Origin: Clostridia bacterium
GTDB taxonomy: Bacteria > Bacillota > Clostridia > Christensenellales > Aristaeellaceae
Direction: 5' to 3'
DNA: 64,000 bases
NCBI GenBank assembly: GCA_017524725.1
Contig: JAFXUZ010000043.1
Coordinates: forward strand, 17,568 to 81,567
The notes below the pieces were generated by a model. The model saw nothing but the letters and a program-made list of their open reading frames with translations, was not told the origin of the DNA and did not search any database. Of this stretch, positions 44,881 through 53,717 are shown one piece after another. The translations under genes and the position numbers were made by a program. Each line of letters begins with the position of its first letter. The first letter of the stretch is position 1.

Positions 44881-44909
44881 ATTATAACATCCCCTGTGAT
44901 CCAAGTCAA
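44881..44909 (-). promoter_or_regulatory. promoter of the AraC regulator gene
   Basis: Minus strand TTGACT (44904-44909), 17 bp, perfect TATAAT (44881-44886). Close to ideal. Confidence 0.75.
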
Positions 44910-44918
44910 AGCAGCCTC

Positions 44919-44947
44919 TTGTTCCATCCTGTTTTTCCGGGTATAAT
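44919..44947 (+). promoter_or_regulatory. promoter of the caspase-like gene
   Basis: TTGTTC (44919-44924), 17 bp, TATAAT (44942-44947); leader of about 100 nt to ATG 45057. Confidence 0.65.
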
Positions 44948-45056
44948 AAACAGGGTGGATGTATCACGGCCGGTACGCAGTATAAAAACACCCGCGGGGT
45001 ATCTTTTAAATATGGTATGATCCATATGTCGGTTTGAAGGATCCAGGGAGAAAAAA

Positions 45057-46190
45057 ATGAAGCTTCTTATCCTTGCAACAGCGATTATACAGATTTTCAT
45101 GCTTGTCCCTTCGGCGCAGGCGGAGACTCTCCTGCCGGGCAGCGCCGGCCGAATCGAAGATTCAGCCTTTGAAAACTGCTCTTTTGAAAGCGTGGTCCTG
45201 CCTGAGTGGACCCAATCCCTTGGGGACCGCGCTTTTGCGGACAATGCCCGCCTTAAAAGGATCGTGATCCCGACCTCAGTCTCCTCTATCGCTCCTTCGG
45301 CTTTCGACGGCTGCCCCAGGGATCTTCTGATCGTTGCCGACGGCGGCTATCCCATTTCCTGGGCTGTCAGTAATCTCTTTGACTACAGCGGCGGCGGAAA
45401 TGCCCGTATCCTTGTAACGGTCGAGACCTATAAAGGGGACGACAGCCGCCAGACCCTTTACGGCACAGCCACCGACGGCGCAGGTTTTTCAAACATGTTC
45501 GCCGGGTTCACCAGGACCGCGGGAAACATCACGCTGGTTGAAGATCCCGGACGGGAAGAACTGCTTTCCATGATCCCTTCTGTTTTTGCCGGCGCCGGGG
45601 AAACCGATATCTCCGTTTTCGTTTTTCTGGGCCACGGCCTCCGGGACGCCGATACAGGCACCAGCCTGCTTGCCGCCTACCGTGATACGGAAGGGATCAC
45701 CGCTTCACAGCTTCGGGCCGCTTTCGACGGCATCGGCGGGAGGAAGGTGATCATCATCGACGCGTGCTACAGCGGCGGCCTGATCACCGACGAGACCGAA
45801 ACGCAAAGTGATGAAACATCCCTGAAGGCGGCAGAGGAATTTACCCGGGATTTCACTTTACCGTTCATGTTCCGCAGCCGTTCCGCCCTGACGACCGACG
45901 GGTATTACATCATTACCGCCTGCAGCGCAAACCAGCAATCCTATGAGACGTTTTTTTCCTCCGGCGGCGAATCCGCCGACGCCGGTTTTTTCAGTTATTA
46001 CTTCAATCTGGGCTGCGGGTGGGATGAGGTTTCCCACACCTCGGGCAGCCTGTTCGCCGATCGGGATCAGAACGGCATCGTTACCCTGGATGAGATCGCC
46101 GTCTATACCTCCGGCCATCTCCCTTTCCTGCAGACCCTGACCGTCTATCCCGCCGGAGCCGACTGGTTCGGACTGTTCCGTAACGACTGA
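45057..46190 (+). CDS. Secreted caspase-like (C14 metacaspase-type) protein with BspA-type LRRs
   Basis: A 377-residue protein. A signal peptide (1-22) is followed by two or three BspA-type LRR_5 repeats (about 30-100, with SAFENCSFESVVLP and SAFDGCPRDL). A caspase-fold domain follows (about 115-330). The catalytic dyad is His193 (FLGHGLRD) and Cys237 (IIDACYSGG). An EF-hand-like loop DRDQNGIVTLDE (335-346) lies near the C-terminus. Metacaspases cleave after basic residues, often Ca2+-dependently. A secreted bacterial one with LRRs is unusual. No wall anchor is seen. Activity on real substrates is unproven. Confidence 0.88.
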   Translation: MKLLILATAIIQIFMLVPSAQAETLLPGSAGRIEDSAFENCSFESVVLPEWTQSLGDRAFADNARLKRIVIPTSVSSIAPSAFDGCPRDLLIVADGGYPISWAVSNLFDYSGGGNARILVTVETYKGDDSRQTLYGTATDGAGFSNMFAGFTRTAGNITLVEDPGREELLSMIPSVFAGAGETDISVFVFLGHGLRDADTGTSLLAAYRDTEGITASQLRAAFDGIGGRKVIIIDACYSGGLITDETETQSDETSLKAAEEFTRDFTLPFMFRSRSALTTDGYYIITACSANQQSYETFFSSGGESADAGFFSYYFNLGCGWDEVSHTSGSLFADRDQNGIVTLDEIAVYTSGHLPFLQTLTVYPAGADWFGLFRND

Positions 46191-46211
46191 TATACGCCAC
46201 ACCCGTAAAAA

Positions 46212-46245
46212 CGGCCGGAGCTTGAAGCTCCGGCCGGGCTTTTAT
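46212..46245. terminator. bidirectional terminator
   Basis: A 10-bp GC-rich stem (46212-46221 with 46227-46236), preceded by AAAAA and followed by GGCTTTTAT; serves the caspase-like gene and the convergent gene at 46262. Confidence 0.8.
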
Positions 46246-46261
46246 ACCTTTGCCGCAGGGA

Positions 46262-46648
46262 TCATCTATCCAGTTCTTCCAGTCGCCTGAGCCAGTCAAG
46301 GATCGATCCGTCGGCAAACAGCGTCATCAGAAAGCCTTCGGAAAACCTTTCGGCGCGGATGGCCGCGAATATCATCGCAAGGATGCACCTGGCGTCGCAG
46401 CCGGCAGTATCAGCCCGATCAAGTGTGTCGGTGGACAGCCCGTACTCCGCCAGGATATCGCGGTAATAATCCAGGCGCATCTCTGGATGGGAATTCAGCC
46501 AAAGATAGAATATGTCTACAAACCGGTCGACGATATGGGCGCCGATCTTGTCCCTGTCCCAGCCTTCCAGTGTTTTGCTGTCTTTTTTTTCGGCTATTTT
46601 TTCCGCTGCGGGAATAAAATCCGTCAGCGCGCTAAATTGGAGACCCAT
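46262..46648 (-). CDS. Small soluble protein of unknown function
   Basis: A 128-residue, mostly helical, acidic protein. I recognise no family. The sequence has regular aromatic spacing (DFIPAAEKIAEKK, RFVDIFYLWLNSHPEM, ILDWLRRLEEL) and no membrane segment or signal peptide. Its ribosome binding site (AGGAT) is weak. It is a single gene between the convergent caspase-like gene and the terminator of the GH120 operon. Confidence 0.75.
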   Translation of the reverse strand: MGLQFSALTDFIPAAEKIAEKKDSKTLEGWDRDKIGAHIVDRFVDIFYLWLNSHPEMRLDYYRDILAEYGLSTDTLDRADTAGCDARCILAMIFAAIRAERFSEGFLMTLFADGSILDWLRRLEELDR

Positions 46649-46778
46649 GGACTTTTATCCTTTCCTGTGCGAAACGGCATGCAGTTTTTTTCTTCGTAAT
46701 ATAATATCATTTTTGTATTCATTTTGCAAGGATTTTATTTTATTGCATAAAAAGAGATCCTGCCGTTCCCGAAAAAAA

Positions 46779-46802
46779 CCGGCCCCTGAAAAACGGGGCC
46801 GG
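46779..46802 (-). terminator. terminator of the amylosucrase-metF-GH120 operon
   Basis: An 8-bp CCGGCCCC/GGGGCCGG stem (46779-46802). Read on the minus strand it is followed by seven T. Confidence 0.9.
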
Positions 46803-46834
46803 GCATGAAAACGAGCAATGGGATCATTCAGCCG

Positions 46835-48823
46835 TCAATACCACAAAGGGAGGGTGGGATCGCCGTCGGCAAAGGGGCCGGGCATGATCCTCAGGCCCCT
46901 GTGGCTCCCGAAATAATCGCAGTCGAAAACGATGCCGGTGCCATCGCTGTTCTCAAAACGCTCCTCCGGCTCAAAAGCCTTGCCGAGCACATCGGATGTG
47001 ACAAGTCCGGTGCGATAGGAGCCGACCAACGCGCAGACATTGGTGTCCAGGTAAGGTTTCCCGTCTTTTTCAATAAGTTCCACATGCACTTCGGATCCGT
47101 CATCCCTGAGGAGGTCCTTTTCTTTTTCCCAGGGTTTCGCCCCTCCCAGGTAAACGTTGCCGGCGCACCAGACAGGCAGTTTGCTCTCATGGGCAGGGGC
47201 AAGTCCCCTCATATTGGGGGTGTCGTTGTCCATGTCGAACATGGCGATCCATTCCTCCCAGGTGGGATATCCGTCCATCACATGGGTGCCGCACTCCCGG
47301 TTTTCGCTGAACGACTGGGAAGAATCGCTGTCCGAAAGGACGGTGACGTCCCCGGCGGGCCATTTCTGTACAAAGATATTGTTATAGAAACGGTCGTCGC
47401 CGTGGAGGAAGGTCATAAAGCCCATCACTTCGGTGTTGTGGGGCATATGGTAGGGCGTGTACCTGGTGCCGGTCCCTCCGCCGACTGCGGTGAAGGAACC
47501 GCAGATAAGGTTGTGGACCATGGCGACGCCCTGGCTGGAAAGACGCACGGACGCTTCGGAAAGCAGGATATTGTTGTCGATCAGGGTCGGCCCGTGGGAT
47601 ACCTCCACAAAGATGTCCTGGCTCATCATGCCGCCCTTCAGGATCTCGGCAAAAGGAGGACGCTGGTTGTCGTGCAGAAGGTTCTGGGATATCCTGGTCC
47701 CCTGCGCCTCCCAATCACACCAGATGCCCATGGTGCAGTGATGGATATGGTTGCGCCTCATCACCACATCAATGGCCGCGTGCATCTTGATACCCGAGAT
47801 CTCGGCGCCGCCCAGTTCCATCATATTGTTGATATGATGGATATGATTGTCCTCGATCACGGAAAATACGCCGCCCATCCTTCCGATGATTCCGCCCTGT
47901 TCGCAGTGATGGATATTGTTGCGGCGGATGATGTGACTGCCTATGCGGGAGCGGGTCCATCCGTGGAACTGGCCTCTGCAGACCGCGTCCCTCTCCATCT
48001 GGGTGGGACTCTTCACATGTTTGAAGGTAAAGTAGTGATCGTTGTCGGGATCTAGGTACTTGCCAAGGGAGATCCCGGCGCACTTGCTGCCATAGATCTC
48101 GCAGTCTTCGATGATCCATCCCCGGGACCAGTGGGGACCGATCATGCCGTCCTGGAAAGCTGCGGGAGGCGCCCAGGTGGTGGCCGCCTTGCAGATGACG
48201 AACCCGGAAACAGTGATGCAGTTTCTTCCCGTGCGCGAGGGGAAGAAGCATTCGCGGCGGACGTTGATCTCAACGTTTTCACGGTTGGGATCCTTCCCCT
48301 GGAAATTGGCGTAGATCACGGTATGATCCCCGTCCTGTTCGGAGTACCATTTATATACCGATTCCTCCGGTACCCAGGAACAGGGATACACCTCTCCTTT
48401 TTCGCATTCTTCCAGCGACGCGGCTTCATAGAGCATGCGGTCGTTGAGGTAAACGCATCCCGTATGCTTCGTGCGCCCCGCAAAATACCAGTCTCCGTAT
48501 ACATAAGTGGTGTAAGGGTTATAGGATCCGAAAACCGAGTTCGGTATCCTGACCCGCCAGAGGGACCCTCGCAGATTTTCCCAGTCCCTGACGGGCTCGG
48601 CGCCCGTGATCACTGCCCCAAGGGGCTTTTCACTGCGGTAGACGATCCTTTTATCGTCTTCCCCACCGTTTACCGGATCAACGTACTCCCGGTACACGCC
48701 CGGCGCCACAAGGACCTCGTCCCCGGGCATTGCTGCCCGGGCTGCATCATTGATGCGGCGGTACGGCCTTTCCCTTGTTCCGCAGCCGTCGCGTCCTGCG
48801 GCGGCGTTGACATAAATGATCAT
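46835..48823 (-). CDS. GH120 beta-xylosidase
   Basis: A 662-residue right-handed parallel beta-helix enzyme closely matching Thermoanaerobacterium XylC-type GH120 (motifs DPFLTI-like RPYRRIND, WAPPAAFQDGMIGPHWSRGWIIEDCEI, GIKMHAAIDV). The nucleophile is Asp370 (WCDWEAQG) and the acid/base is Glu407 (FVEVSHGP). Between them is a short insertion (about 388-403) absent from XylC as I recall it. There is no signal peptide, so xylo-oligosaccharides would be split in the cytosol. ATG 48823 follows GGAGGAG; the frame upstream has no site. It is the last gene of its operon. Confidence 0.93.
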   Translation of the reverse strand: MIIYVNAAAGRDGCGTRERPYRRINDAARAAMPGDEVLVAPGVYREYVDPVNGGEDDKRIVYRSEKPLGAVITGAEPVRDWENLRGSLWRVRIPNSVFGSYNPYTTYVYGDWYFAGRTKHTGCVYLNDRMLYEAASLEECEKGEVYPCSWVPEESVYKWYSEQDGDHTVIYANFQGKDPNRENVEINVRRECFFPSRTGRNCITVSGFVICKAATTWAPPAAFQDGMIGPHWSRGWIIEDCEIYGSKCAGISLGKYLDPDNDHYFTFKHVKSPTQMERDAVCRGQFHGWTRSRIGSHIIRRNNIHHCEQGGIIGRMGGVFSVIEDNHIHHINNMMELGGAEISGIKMHAAIDVVMRRNHIHHCTMGIWCDWEAQGTRISQNLLHDNQRPPFAEILKGGMMSQDIFVEVSHGPTLIDNNILLSEASVRLSSQGVAMVHNLICGSFTAVGGGTGTRYTPYHMPHNTEVMGFMTFLHGDDRFYNNIFVQKWPAGDVTVLSDSDSSQSFSENRECGTHVMDGYPTWEEWIAMFDMDNDTPNMRGLAPAHESKLPVWCAGNVYLGGAKPWEKEKDLLRDDGSEVHVELIEKDGKPYLDTNVCALVGSYRTGLVTSDVLGKAFEPEERFENSDGTGIVFDCDYFGSHRGLRIMPGPFADGDPTLPLWY

Positions 48824-48845
48824 ATGAAATCTCCTCCCTCCCGGT

Positions 48846-49709
48846 TCAGCCGGGAGCAATAATGGATGACAGGTTGCTGATGATTGCCCGCGTTACCTCT
48901 GGCTTGTTCATGGTGTAAAGGTGGATATTGGTGATCCCGTTGGCGATCAGGTCCACGATCTGTCCTGTAGCGAAAGCGATGCCTGCCTGGGCCATGGATC
49001 CCGGATCGCTGCCGAAACGATCGGCGATGGCAGCAAATTTCGGGGGCATGATGGATCCGGACAGCTTGACGGCACGCTCCACCTGCTTCGCGTTGGTAAT
49101 GGGCATGATCCCGGCGCATACAGGCACGCGAATGCCCGCCTTGAGCATCCGGTAAAGGAAATTATAGAACAGCGCATTGTCAAAAAACATCTGGGTGGTC
49201 AGGAAATCCACGCCCGCTTCCACCTTGCGTTTCAGCATATCCATATCCGCGTCACGGGAAACGCTCTCCGGGTGCTTTTCAGGGTAGCACGCCCCGCCAA
49301 CGCAGAAATCACCCCGGCTGCGGATGAAAGAGGCCAGATCCGACGCGTGCTCGAAATCATGGCATCGTTCCCCCTCAAGGGGCAGGTCTCCCCGTAGGGC
49401 AAGCACGTTCCTCATGCCGGAGGAACGCATGTTGTCAAGGATCTCCGTCACATGCTGACGGTCCGCCTGGACACAGGTGATATGGCAAAGGGGTTCAACG
49501 CCGCATTCGGCAACAGCCTTTGCCACCGCAAGGGTATATCCCGGTGTGGTGCCGCCCGCGCCGCATGTGACCGACATATACGCAGGACCCAGACGGGCGA
49601 TCTGGCGTGCTGTTTCACACGCGCCGGCAATGCCGTCAAATCGCTTGGGCGGGAATACCTCACAGCTCAGGTGTACCCGTCCGTCGCCAAGAAGCTCTGA
49701 TATCCTCAT
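48846..49709 (-). CDS. metF: 5,10-methylenetetrahydrofolate reductase
   Basis: A 287-residue MetF-like TIM barrel that reduces 5,10-methylene-THF to 5-methyl-THF for methionine synthesis. Diagnostic segments are LSCEVFPPK (catalytic Glu), SVTCGAGG, HITCVQADR, VLALRGDLP and later DFLTTQMFFD with PVCAGIMP. FAD-dependent family. The start at 49709 has GAGGGG; upstream reading is not supported. It lies between amylosucrase and beta-xylosidase genes, 29 bp after one and 22 bp before the other, an odd place for a folate enzyme. Confidence 0.95.
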   Translation of the reverse strand: MRISELLGDGRVHLSCEVFPPKRFDGIAGACETARQIARLGPAYMSVTCGAGGTTPGYTLAVAKAVAECGVEPLCHITCVQADRQHVTEILDNMRSSGMRNVLALRGDLPLEGERCHDFEHASDLASFIRSRGDFCVGGACYPEKHPESVSRDADMDMLKRKVEAGVDFLTTQMFFDNALFYNFLYRMLKAGIRVPVCAGIMPITNAKQVERAVKLSGSIMPPKFAAIADRFGSDPGSMAQAGIAFATGQIVDLIANGITNIHLYTMNKPEVTRAIISNLSSIIAPG

Positions 49710-49738
49710 AAATCCCCTCAAAAATGTTCGCTTTCTCG

Positions 49739-51637
49739 TTATGGCCGGACCTCGGCATCCGGGGCTTTCGGCTGAGGCGCTTCCAGCCAGTCCTCCTGGG
49801 TCAGAAGCCACACATAATCCCCCGGCAGCAGGCGGACTTTCTTCAGGTCCTTTTCATGTCCCGTCGCAAGGTCAAGATATTTCCCCGCTTTTTTCAATAC
49901 GACGGTCTCATTTTCCCTGCCGAAGTTGTAAAGCGCGACCAATGTACGTTCCCTATAGGACCGCGTCATCCCAAAGACCCGGTCGCTCCTGGTCTCATAG
50001 AGGTCCAGGACCGCGTCGGGGGAAAACACATCATATTCGTTGCGCGTCTCCTGCATCCTGCGGATCGCGGAGAACATCTTTCCTTCTACGCTCCGGGCCT
50101 TTTTATGCAGCTTCGCCTTTTCCCAGTCCATATCCCCGCGGTGCAGGTAGCGGCTGTCGGCTTTCTTCGCGGGATCGTCATGATAGCTTTCGTCGTTTTC
50201 CTGGGCGATCTCGTCCCCATAATAGATGACCGGCAGACCGCTCAGGCCGAAGATAAAGGCGTGGAGCATCCTGTCCAGGGCGACTGCCCTGTCCAGCGCG
50301 GCCTCGTCTCCCGCTTCCTTTGCGCCGGTGACACCGCACAGGGACGCCGCCGTACCACACAGCCTTGCGTCCCCCAGGCGGGGATCGTCGTTGTATAATT
50401 CGCCCCTGGACAGGCTCCCGGGCCATTTGCCGGTGAAATAGTCGTTCAGGTAACGTTTATGCGGGACTTCCTGCCAGTTGAAACAGCCGAGGAAACCGTA
50501 ATCCAGCCCCCAGCCGATATCGTCGTGACAGCGGATGTAGTTAAGGAAGGTGTTCTGCCTGGGCAGGGAAAATACCCGGGACATCTGATGGCGCAGAAGG
50601 CGGACATCGGTGGTGGCTACCGTGTGCCACAGGGTACACATGGTAGTCACGTTATACAGCATATGGCAGCACGGGCGGTCCTGGGTGCCGAAATAGGGCG
50701 TGACCCAGACCGGGTCCATGACCACTTCGCCCAGCAAAAGCACTGCGGGACAGACGATCTCGCAGGCCATGCGCATGATCCTGACCAGGGAATAGACCTG
50801 CTTCAGGTTGCGGCAGTTGGTACCCAGCGCTTTCCAGATATAAGGGACAGCATCCAGGCGGATGATGTCGATGCCCCGGTTGCACAGATAGAGCATGTTG
50901 TCGGTCATATCGTTGAAAACCATGGGATTGGCATAGTTCAGATCCCACTGGTAGGAATAAAAGGTAGTCATGACCACCTTGCCGGCTTCCGGGCACCAGG
51001 TAAAATTCCCCGGCGCGGTGGTCGGGAACACCTGAGGCATGGTCTGCTCGTAAGCGTTGGGGATATCCCAGCCGTCGTAGAAGAAATAGCGGCTCTGGTA
51101 TGACCTGTCACCGCTCTTTGCGCGCCTGGCCCATTCATGGTCTTCACTGGTGTGGTTCATCACAAAATCCAGGCACAGGGACATCCCCCTCTCTCGACAT
51201 TCCCCCGCCAGGTGCTCCAGGTCCTCCATGGTCCCCAGTTCTTCCTGCACTTTCCTGTAATCGCTGACAGCGTAACCGCCGTCGCTGCGTCCTTCCGGAC
51301 TCTCCAGGAGCGGCATCAGGTGGAGATATGTGACCCCAAGGCCGGACAGGTAATCCAGCTTTTTTTCCACACCCCTGATGGTGCCCGCAAAGGACTTTAC
51401 GTAAAGCTGGTAGCCCATCAGGCTCCTGGAACGGTACCATTCCGGGTCCCCGTCCCTGAGTCGGTCCAGTTCCTTCAGTTCCCCGCTCCGCGCCTGGTAG
51501 GCGCTGAAGAGCATGTCGACAAAATAATCCCACGCCTTCTGGTCGTTATGGTACAACTCGGCGTACAGCCATTTCAGTTCCCGTTCATGACGGAAAAAAC
51601 GGCCGGCAAATTCAGCGTTCCATTTGCTCTGATCCAT
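49739..51637 (-). CDS. Amylosucrase (GH13_4)
   Basis: A 632-residue enzyme typical of amylosucrase (about 636). A helical N-terminal domain (1-75), a TIM barrel with the GVTYLHLMPLLESPEG and YAVSDYR segments, and a C-terminal beta domain are visible. Catalytic residues are Asp262 (IIRLDAVPY), Glu304 (LLGEVVM) and Asp372 (CHDDIGW). Amylosucrase makes alpha-1,4-glucan from sucrose or hydrolyses sucrose; activity here is inferred. No signal peptide. The start has AAGGAG. It leads the operon, with a promoter at 51690-51718. Confidence 0.93.
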   Translation of the reverse strand: MDQSKWNAEFAGRFFRHERELKWLYAELYHNDQKAWDYFVDMLFSAYQARSGELKELDRLRDGDPEWYRSRSLMGYQLYVKSFAGTIRGVEKKLDYLSGLGVTYLHLMPLLESPEGRSDGGYAVSDYRKVQEELGTMEDLEHLAGECRERGMSLCLDFVMNHTSEDHEWARRAKSGDRSYQSRYFFYDGWDIPNAYEQTMPQVFPTTAPGNFTWCPEAGKVVMTTFYSYQWDLNYANPMVFNDMTDNMLYLCNRGIDIIRLDAVPYIWKALGTNCRNLKQVYSLVRIMRMACEIVCPAVLLLGEVVMDPVWVTPYFGTQDRPCCHMLYNVTTMCTLWHTVATTDVRLLRHQMSRVFSLPRQNTFLNYIRCHDDIGWGLDYGFLGCFNWQEVPHKRYLNDYFTGKWPGSLSRGELYNDDPRLGDARLCGTAASLCGVTGAKEAGDEAALDRAVALDRMLHAFIFGLSGLPVIYYGDEIAQENDESYHDDPAKKADSRYLHRGDMDWEKAKLHKKARSVEGKMFSAIRRMQETRNEYDVFSPDAVLDLYETRSDRVFGMTRSYRERTLVALYNFGRENETVVLKKAGKYLDLATGHEKDLKKVRLLPGDYVWLLTQEDWLEAPQPKAPDAEVRP

Positions 51638-51689
51638 GGCTTTCTCCTTTGCTGTCGGTTAGGAGCGATCATGCAGTTATCATGCCAAG

Positions 51690-51718
51690 AGTGTATCATT
51701 TTTGCCACCCTCCGTCAA
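51690..51718 (-). promoter_or_regulatory. promoter of the amylosucrase-metF-GH120 operon
   Basis: Minus strand TTGACG (51713-51718), 17 bp, TACACT (51690-51695). Confidence 0.6.
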
Positions 51719-51812
51719 GACAATTGACGTTCACAGTCACTGTTTTGAAAGGCCGGGGAGCCCCGAAAACAGGGCTTTATCCCGTTATTTTTCATCAGCG
51801 CATTTCACGGGC

Positions 51813-51841
51813 GTGACAAAAAGCGCTCTGAGCTGTATGAT
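51813..51841 (+). promoter_or_regulatory. promoter of the WG/FMN-binding gene
   Basis: GTGACA (51813-51818), 17 bp, TATGAT (51836-51841); short leader to ATG 51865. Confidence 0.45.
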
Positions 51842-51864
51842 AGCATTGATAGGAGGCGGAACCA

Positions 51865-53073
51865 ATGAAAAAAACGATGTTTTTGTTCTTGTTCCTTGTC
51901 ATTTTCGCCCTGTCCGCTCCTGCGGGGAGCGAGGAGGACGATCCCTGGACCGCGGCGGGAAAACTGATCCGCGAAGGCATGTACTCCGAAGCGCTGGAGG
52001 CCTTCCGCACTTTTGAAGATTCCGATGCCGCCCTGCCCTATATCGAAGCGCTTTCCATATCGGAGCACGCAGACATGGTGCGCCTGACGGACCGCTCGGC
52101 CGGTTTCCTTTTCCATGGGCTGTGGGGGTTCGTTACCTTCCCTGAGGAGAGCGACCCGATATGCGTCGCACCCAGATGGACGAGCCTGTCCGTGCTTTCG
52201 GACGGACTGTTCCTGACAGGCCAGGAATGGGACGGTTCCGCGCTCTATGGCATTGTGACCGAATACGCCCGCGTTCTTTATCCCTGCTCCTACAGCCGTA
52301 TCCTGCTCTCCGGCACAGACAGACTGATCCTGTACACCGGCACCCGCGGGCCTGCCCTGCTGGCGTCGGTATCGGAATACAGCCTGCTCTCCCCGCCCTG
52401 TCTTGACATCAGGGAAACAGGCACGTCCGCCTTTGCTTTCCGGGACATGGAAAGCAGCCTTTGGGGACTGATGGACAGGGACGGGCAGGTGCTTGCAGAA
52501 CCCCTGTGGGACGATATCGGCATGGGCGGCAGCGGCCTGTTCCCGGTCCTGAAAGGCGGTCTGTGGGGGTATATCGACGCATCCGGAAATGAAGTGATCC
52601 CTTTCAGCTACCTTGAAGCCGATGCTTTTCAAAATGGCTGTGCCGACGTACGGGACTTGAGAAACGGCTGGCGCATCATATCGACCGACGGGTCCGTGCT
52701 GTTTTTCAGGGACGACCTTGCTGAGTTCGACCCTGAGATCGGGGAGTACGGTCCTTCTCGGGAATCCTCTCCCTCACCGGCAGATGAAGAAGAGGACATG
52801 TCGGGTGAATACACCGTTCATGCCCTTGGATACAACGATTATGTATTTGTCACGGTCACTCTCGGCCGGGAAGGCCAGATCCTGAAAATGAGTGTCGACG
52901 CCTCCTGCGAGGACAGGGACCGCGGCCGGCACGCCGAAGAGATCGCCTTCACCGACCGTTTTACCGGGAAGAAAGGGCCCTTTGTACTTGGGGAGGGCAT
53001 TGACGGCATCACCGGCGCTACTGCGACGGTCAATGCCGTCCTGGAAGCGCTGAACAGCCTTTACGAGGAATAA
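51865..53073 (+). CDS. Secreted WG-repeat protein with C-terminal FMN-binding domain
   Basis: A 402-residue protein with a signal peptide (1-22, cleavage near GS-EE). Residues about 30-65 form a TPR-like helical pair, 80-290 a set of WG-type beta repeats (WGFVTF, WGLMDRDGQ, WGYIDASGN) and about 315-402 an FMN_bind domain. The covalent-flavin motif DGITGATAT is at 380-388, with Thr388 the likely FMN-linked residue. This motif is modified by ApbE-type flavin transferase outside the cell in Rnf/Nqr and extracellular electron-transfer proteins. An electron-carrier role is an inference. The convergent downstream gene overlaps its stop region by 13 bp. Confidence 0.88.
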   Translation: MKKTMFLFLFLVIFALSAPAGSEEDDPWTAAGKLIREGMYSEALEAFRTFEDSDAALPYIEALSISEHADMVRLTDRSAGFLFHGLWGFVTFPEESDPICVAPRWTSLSVLSDGLFLTGQEWDGSALYGIVTEYARVLYPCSYSRILLSGTDRLILYTGTRGPALLASVSEYSLLSPPCLDIRETGTSAFAFRDMESSLWGLMDRDGQVLAEPLWDDIGMGGSGLFPVLKGGLWGYIDASGNEVIPFSYLEADAFQNGCADVRDLRNGWRIISTDGSVLFFRDDLAEFDPEIGEYGPSRESSPSPADEEEDMSGEYTVHALGYNDYVFVTVTLGREGQILKMSVDASCEDRDRGRHAEEIAFTDRFTGKKGPFVLGEGIDGITGATATVNAVLEALNSLYEE

Positions 53074-53717
53074 TCTTTTCCCCCTCCGCCGAAACGGACC
53101 AGCAGGAAAGAAAGCCCGCAGCTGATGAAAAGGATGATGATAAATACCGGAGCGATCCAGACCGGCCCCCATGCCGCGAAGCCGTACCAGTCCATCTTCC
53201 GTCCGGCGGAGAGGACCCCGTAAACATAGTAAACGGCATAGATCGCCAGAGGCAGGCTTCCCAGATAAAAACGCTTTCTTTCAAGCCCCCCGGCAAGGCG
53301 GAACAGCAGGAAGGATACAACGGCGAGGACCGGGGAAAGAAGATGCATGTACAGGCTGTGGCCGACGAACATATAACGGTAACCCATCGTCGGACCGAGG
53401 AAAGACATAACGACAAAGAATGTCATGGCGACCGAGGAAGTCCCGGCCAAACGGAACCACCGGATCCAAACGGCCGTGTCTTCCCTCTTGCCCAGGTATA
53501 CCGGGACCAGGGATACGGCTTCGAAGAGGGCGGCTAAACCGCAGATGATATTGGAATCCACGGTAAAGTACTTCAGGCTCCTGAGTCCGGCAGCCGACAG
53601 CCGCCCGTCCGCGTCCCTTGAAAGGGCCATCGCCAGAAAGCTGCCGATGCACATTGCGCACAGCACAAGGTCTGTCAGGAGAAGCATCATAATCATCATC
53701 CGGGATCTGTTTTTCAT
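53061..53717 (-). CDS. Integral membrane protein of unknown function
   Basis: A 218-residue protein of about six hydrophobic segments (ICGLAALFEAV, SVAMTFFVVMSFLG, YMHLLSPVLAVVSFLLF, LPLAIYAVYYVYG and others), beginning MKNRSRMM. It loosely resembles Pr6Pr/Far-17a-type membrane proteins with YFTVDSN and SHSLYMHLLSP-like segments, but I cannot assign it. The ATG overlaps the MATE stop (ATGA), so the two are translationally coupled. A long frame further upstream is only an overlap with the MATE gene. Last gene of the U32 operon. Confidence 0.85.
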   Translation of the reverse strand: MKNRSRMMIMMLLLTDLVLCAMCIGSFLAMALSRDADGRLSAAGLRSLKYFTVDSNIICGLAALFEAVSLVPVYLGKREDTAVWIRWFRLAGTSSVAMTFFVVMSFLGPTMGYRYMFVGHSLYMHLLSPVLAVVSFLLFRLAGGLERKRFYLGSLPLAIYAVYYVYGVLSAGRKMDWYGFAAWGPVWIAPVFIIILFISCGLSFLLVRFGGGGKDYSS

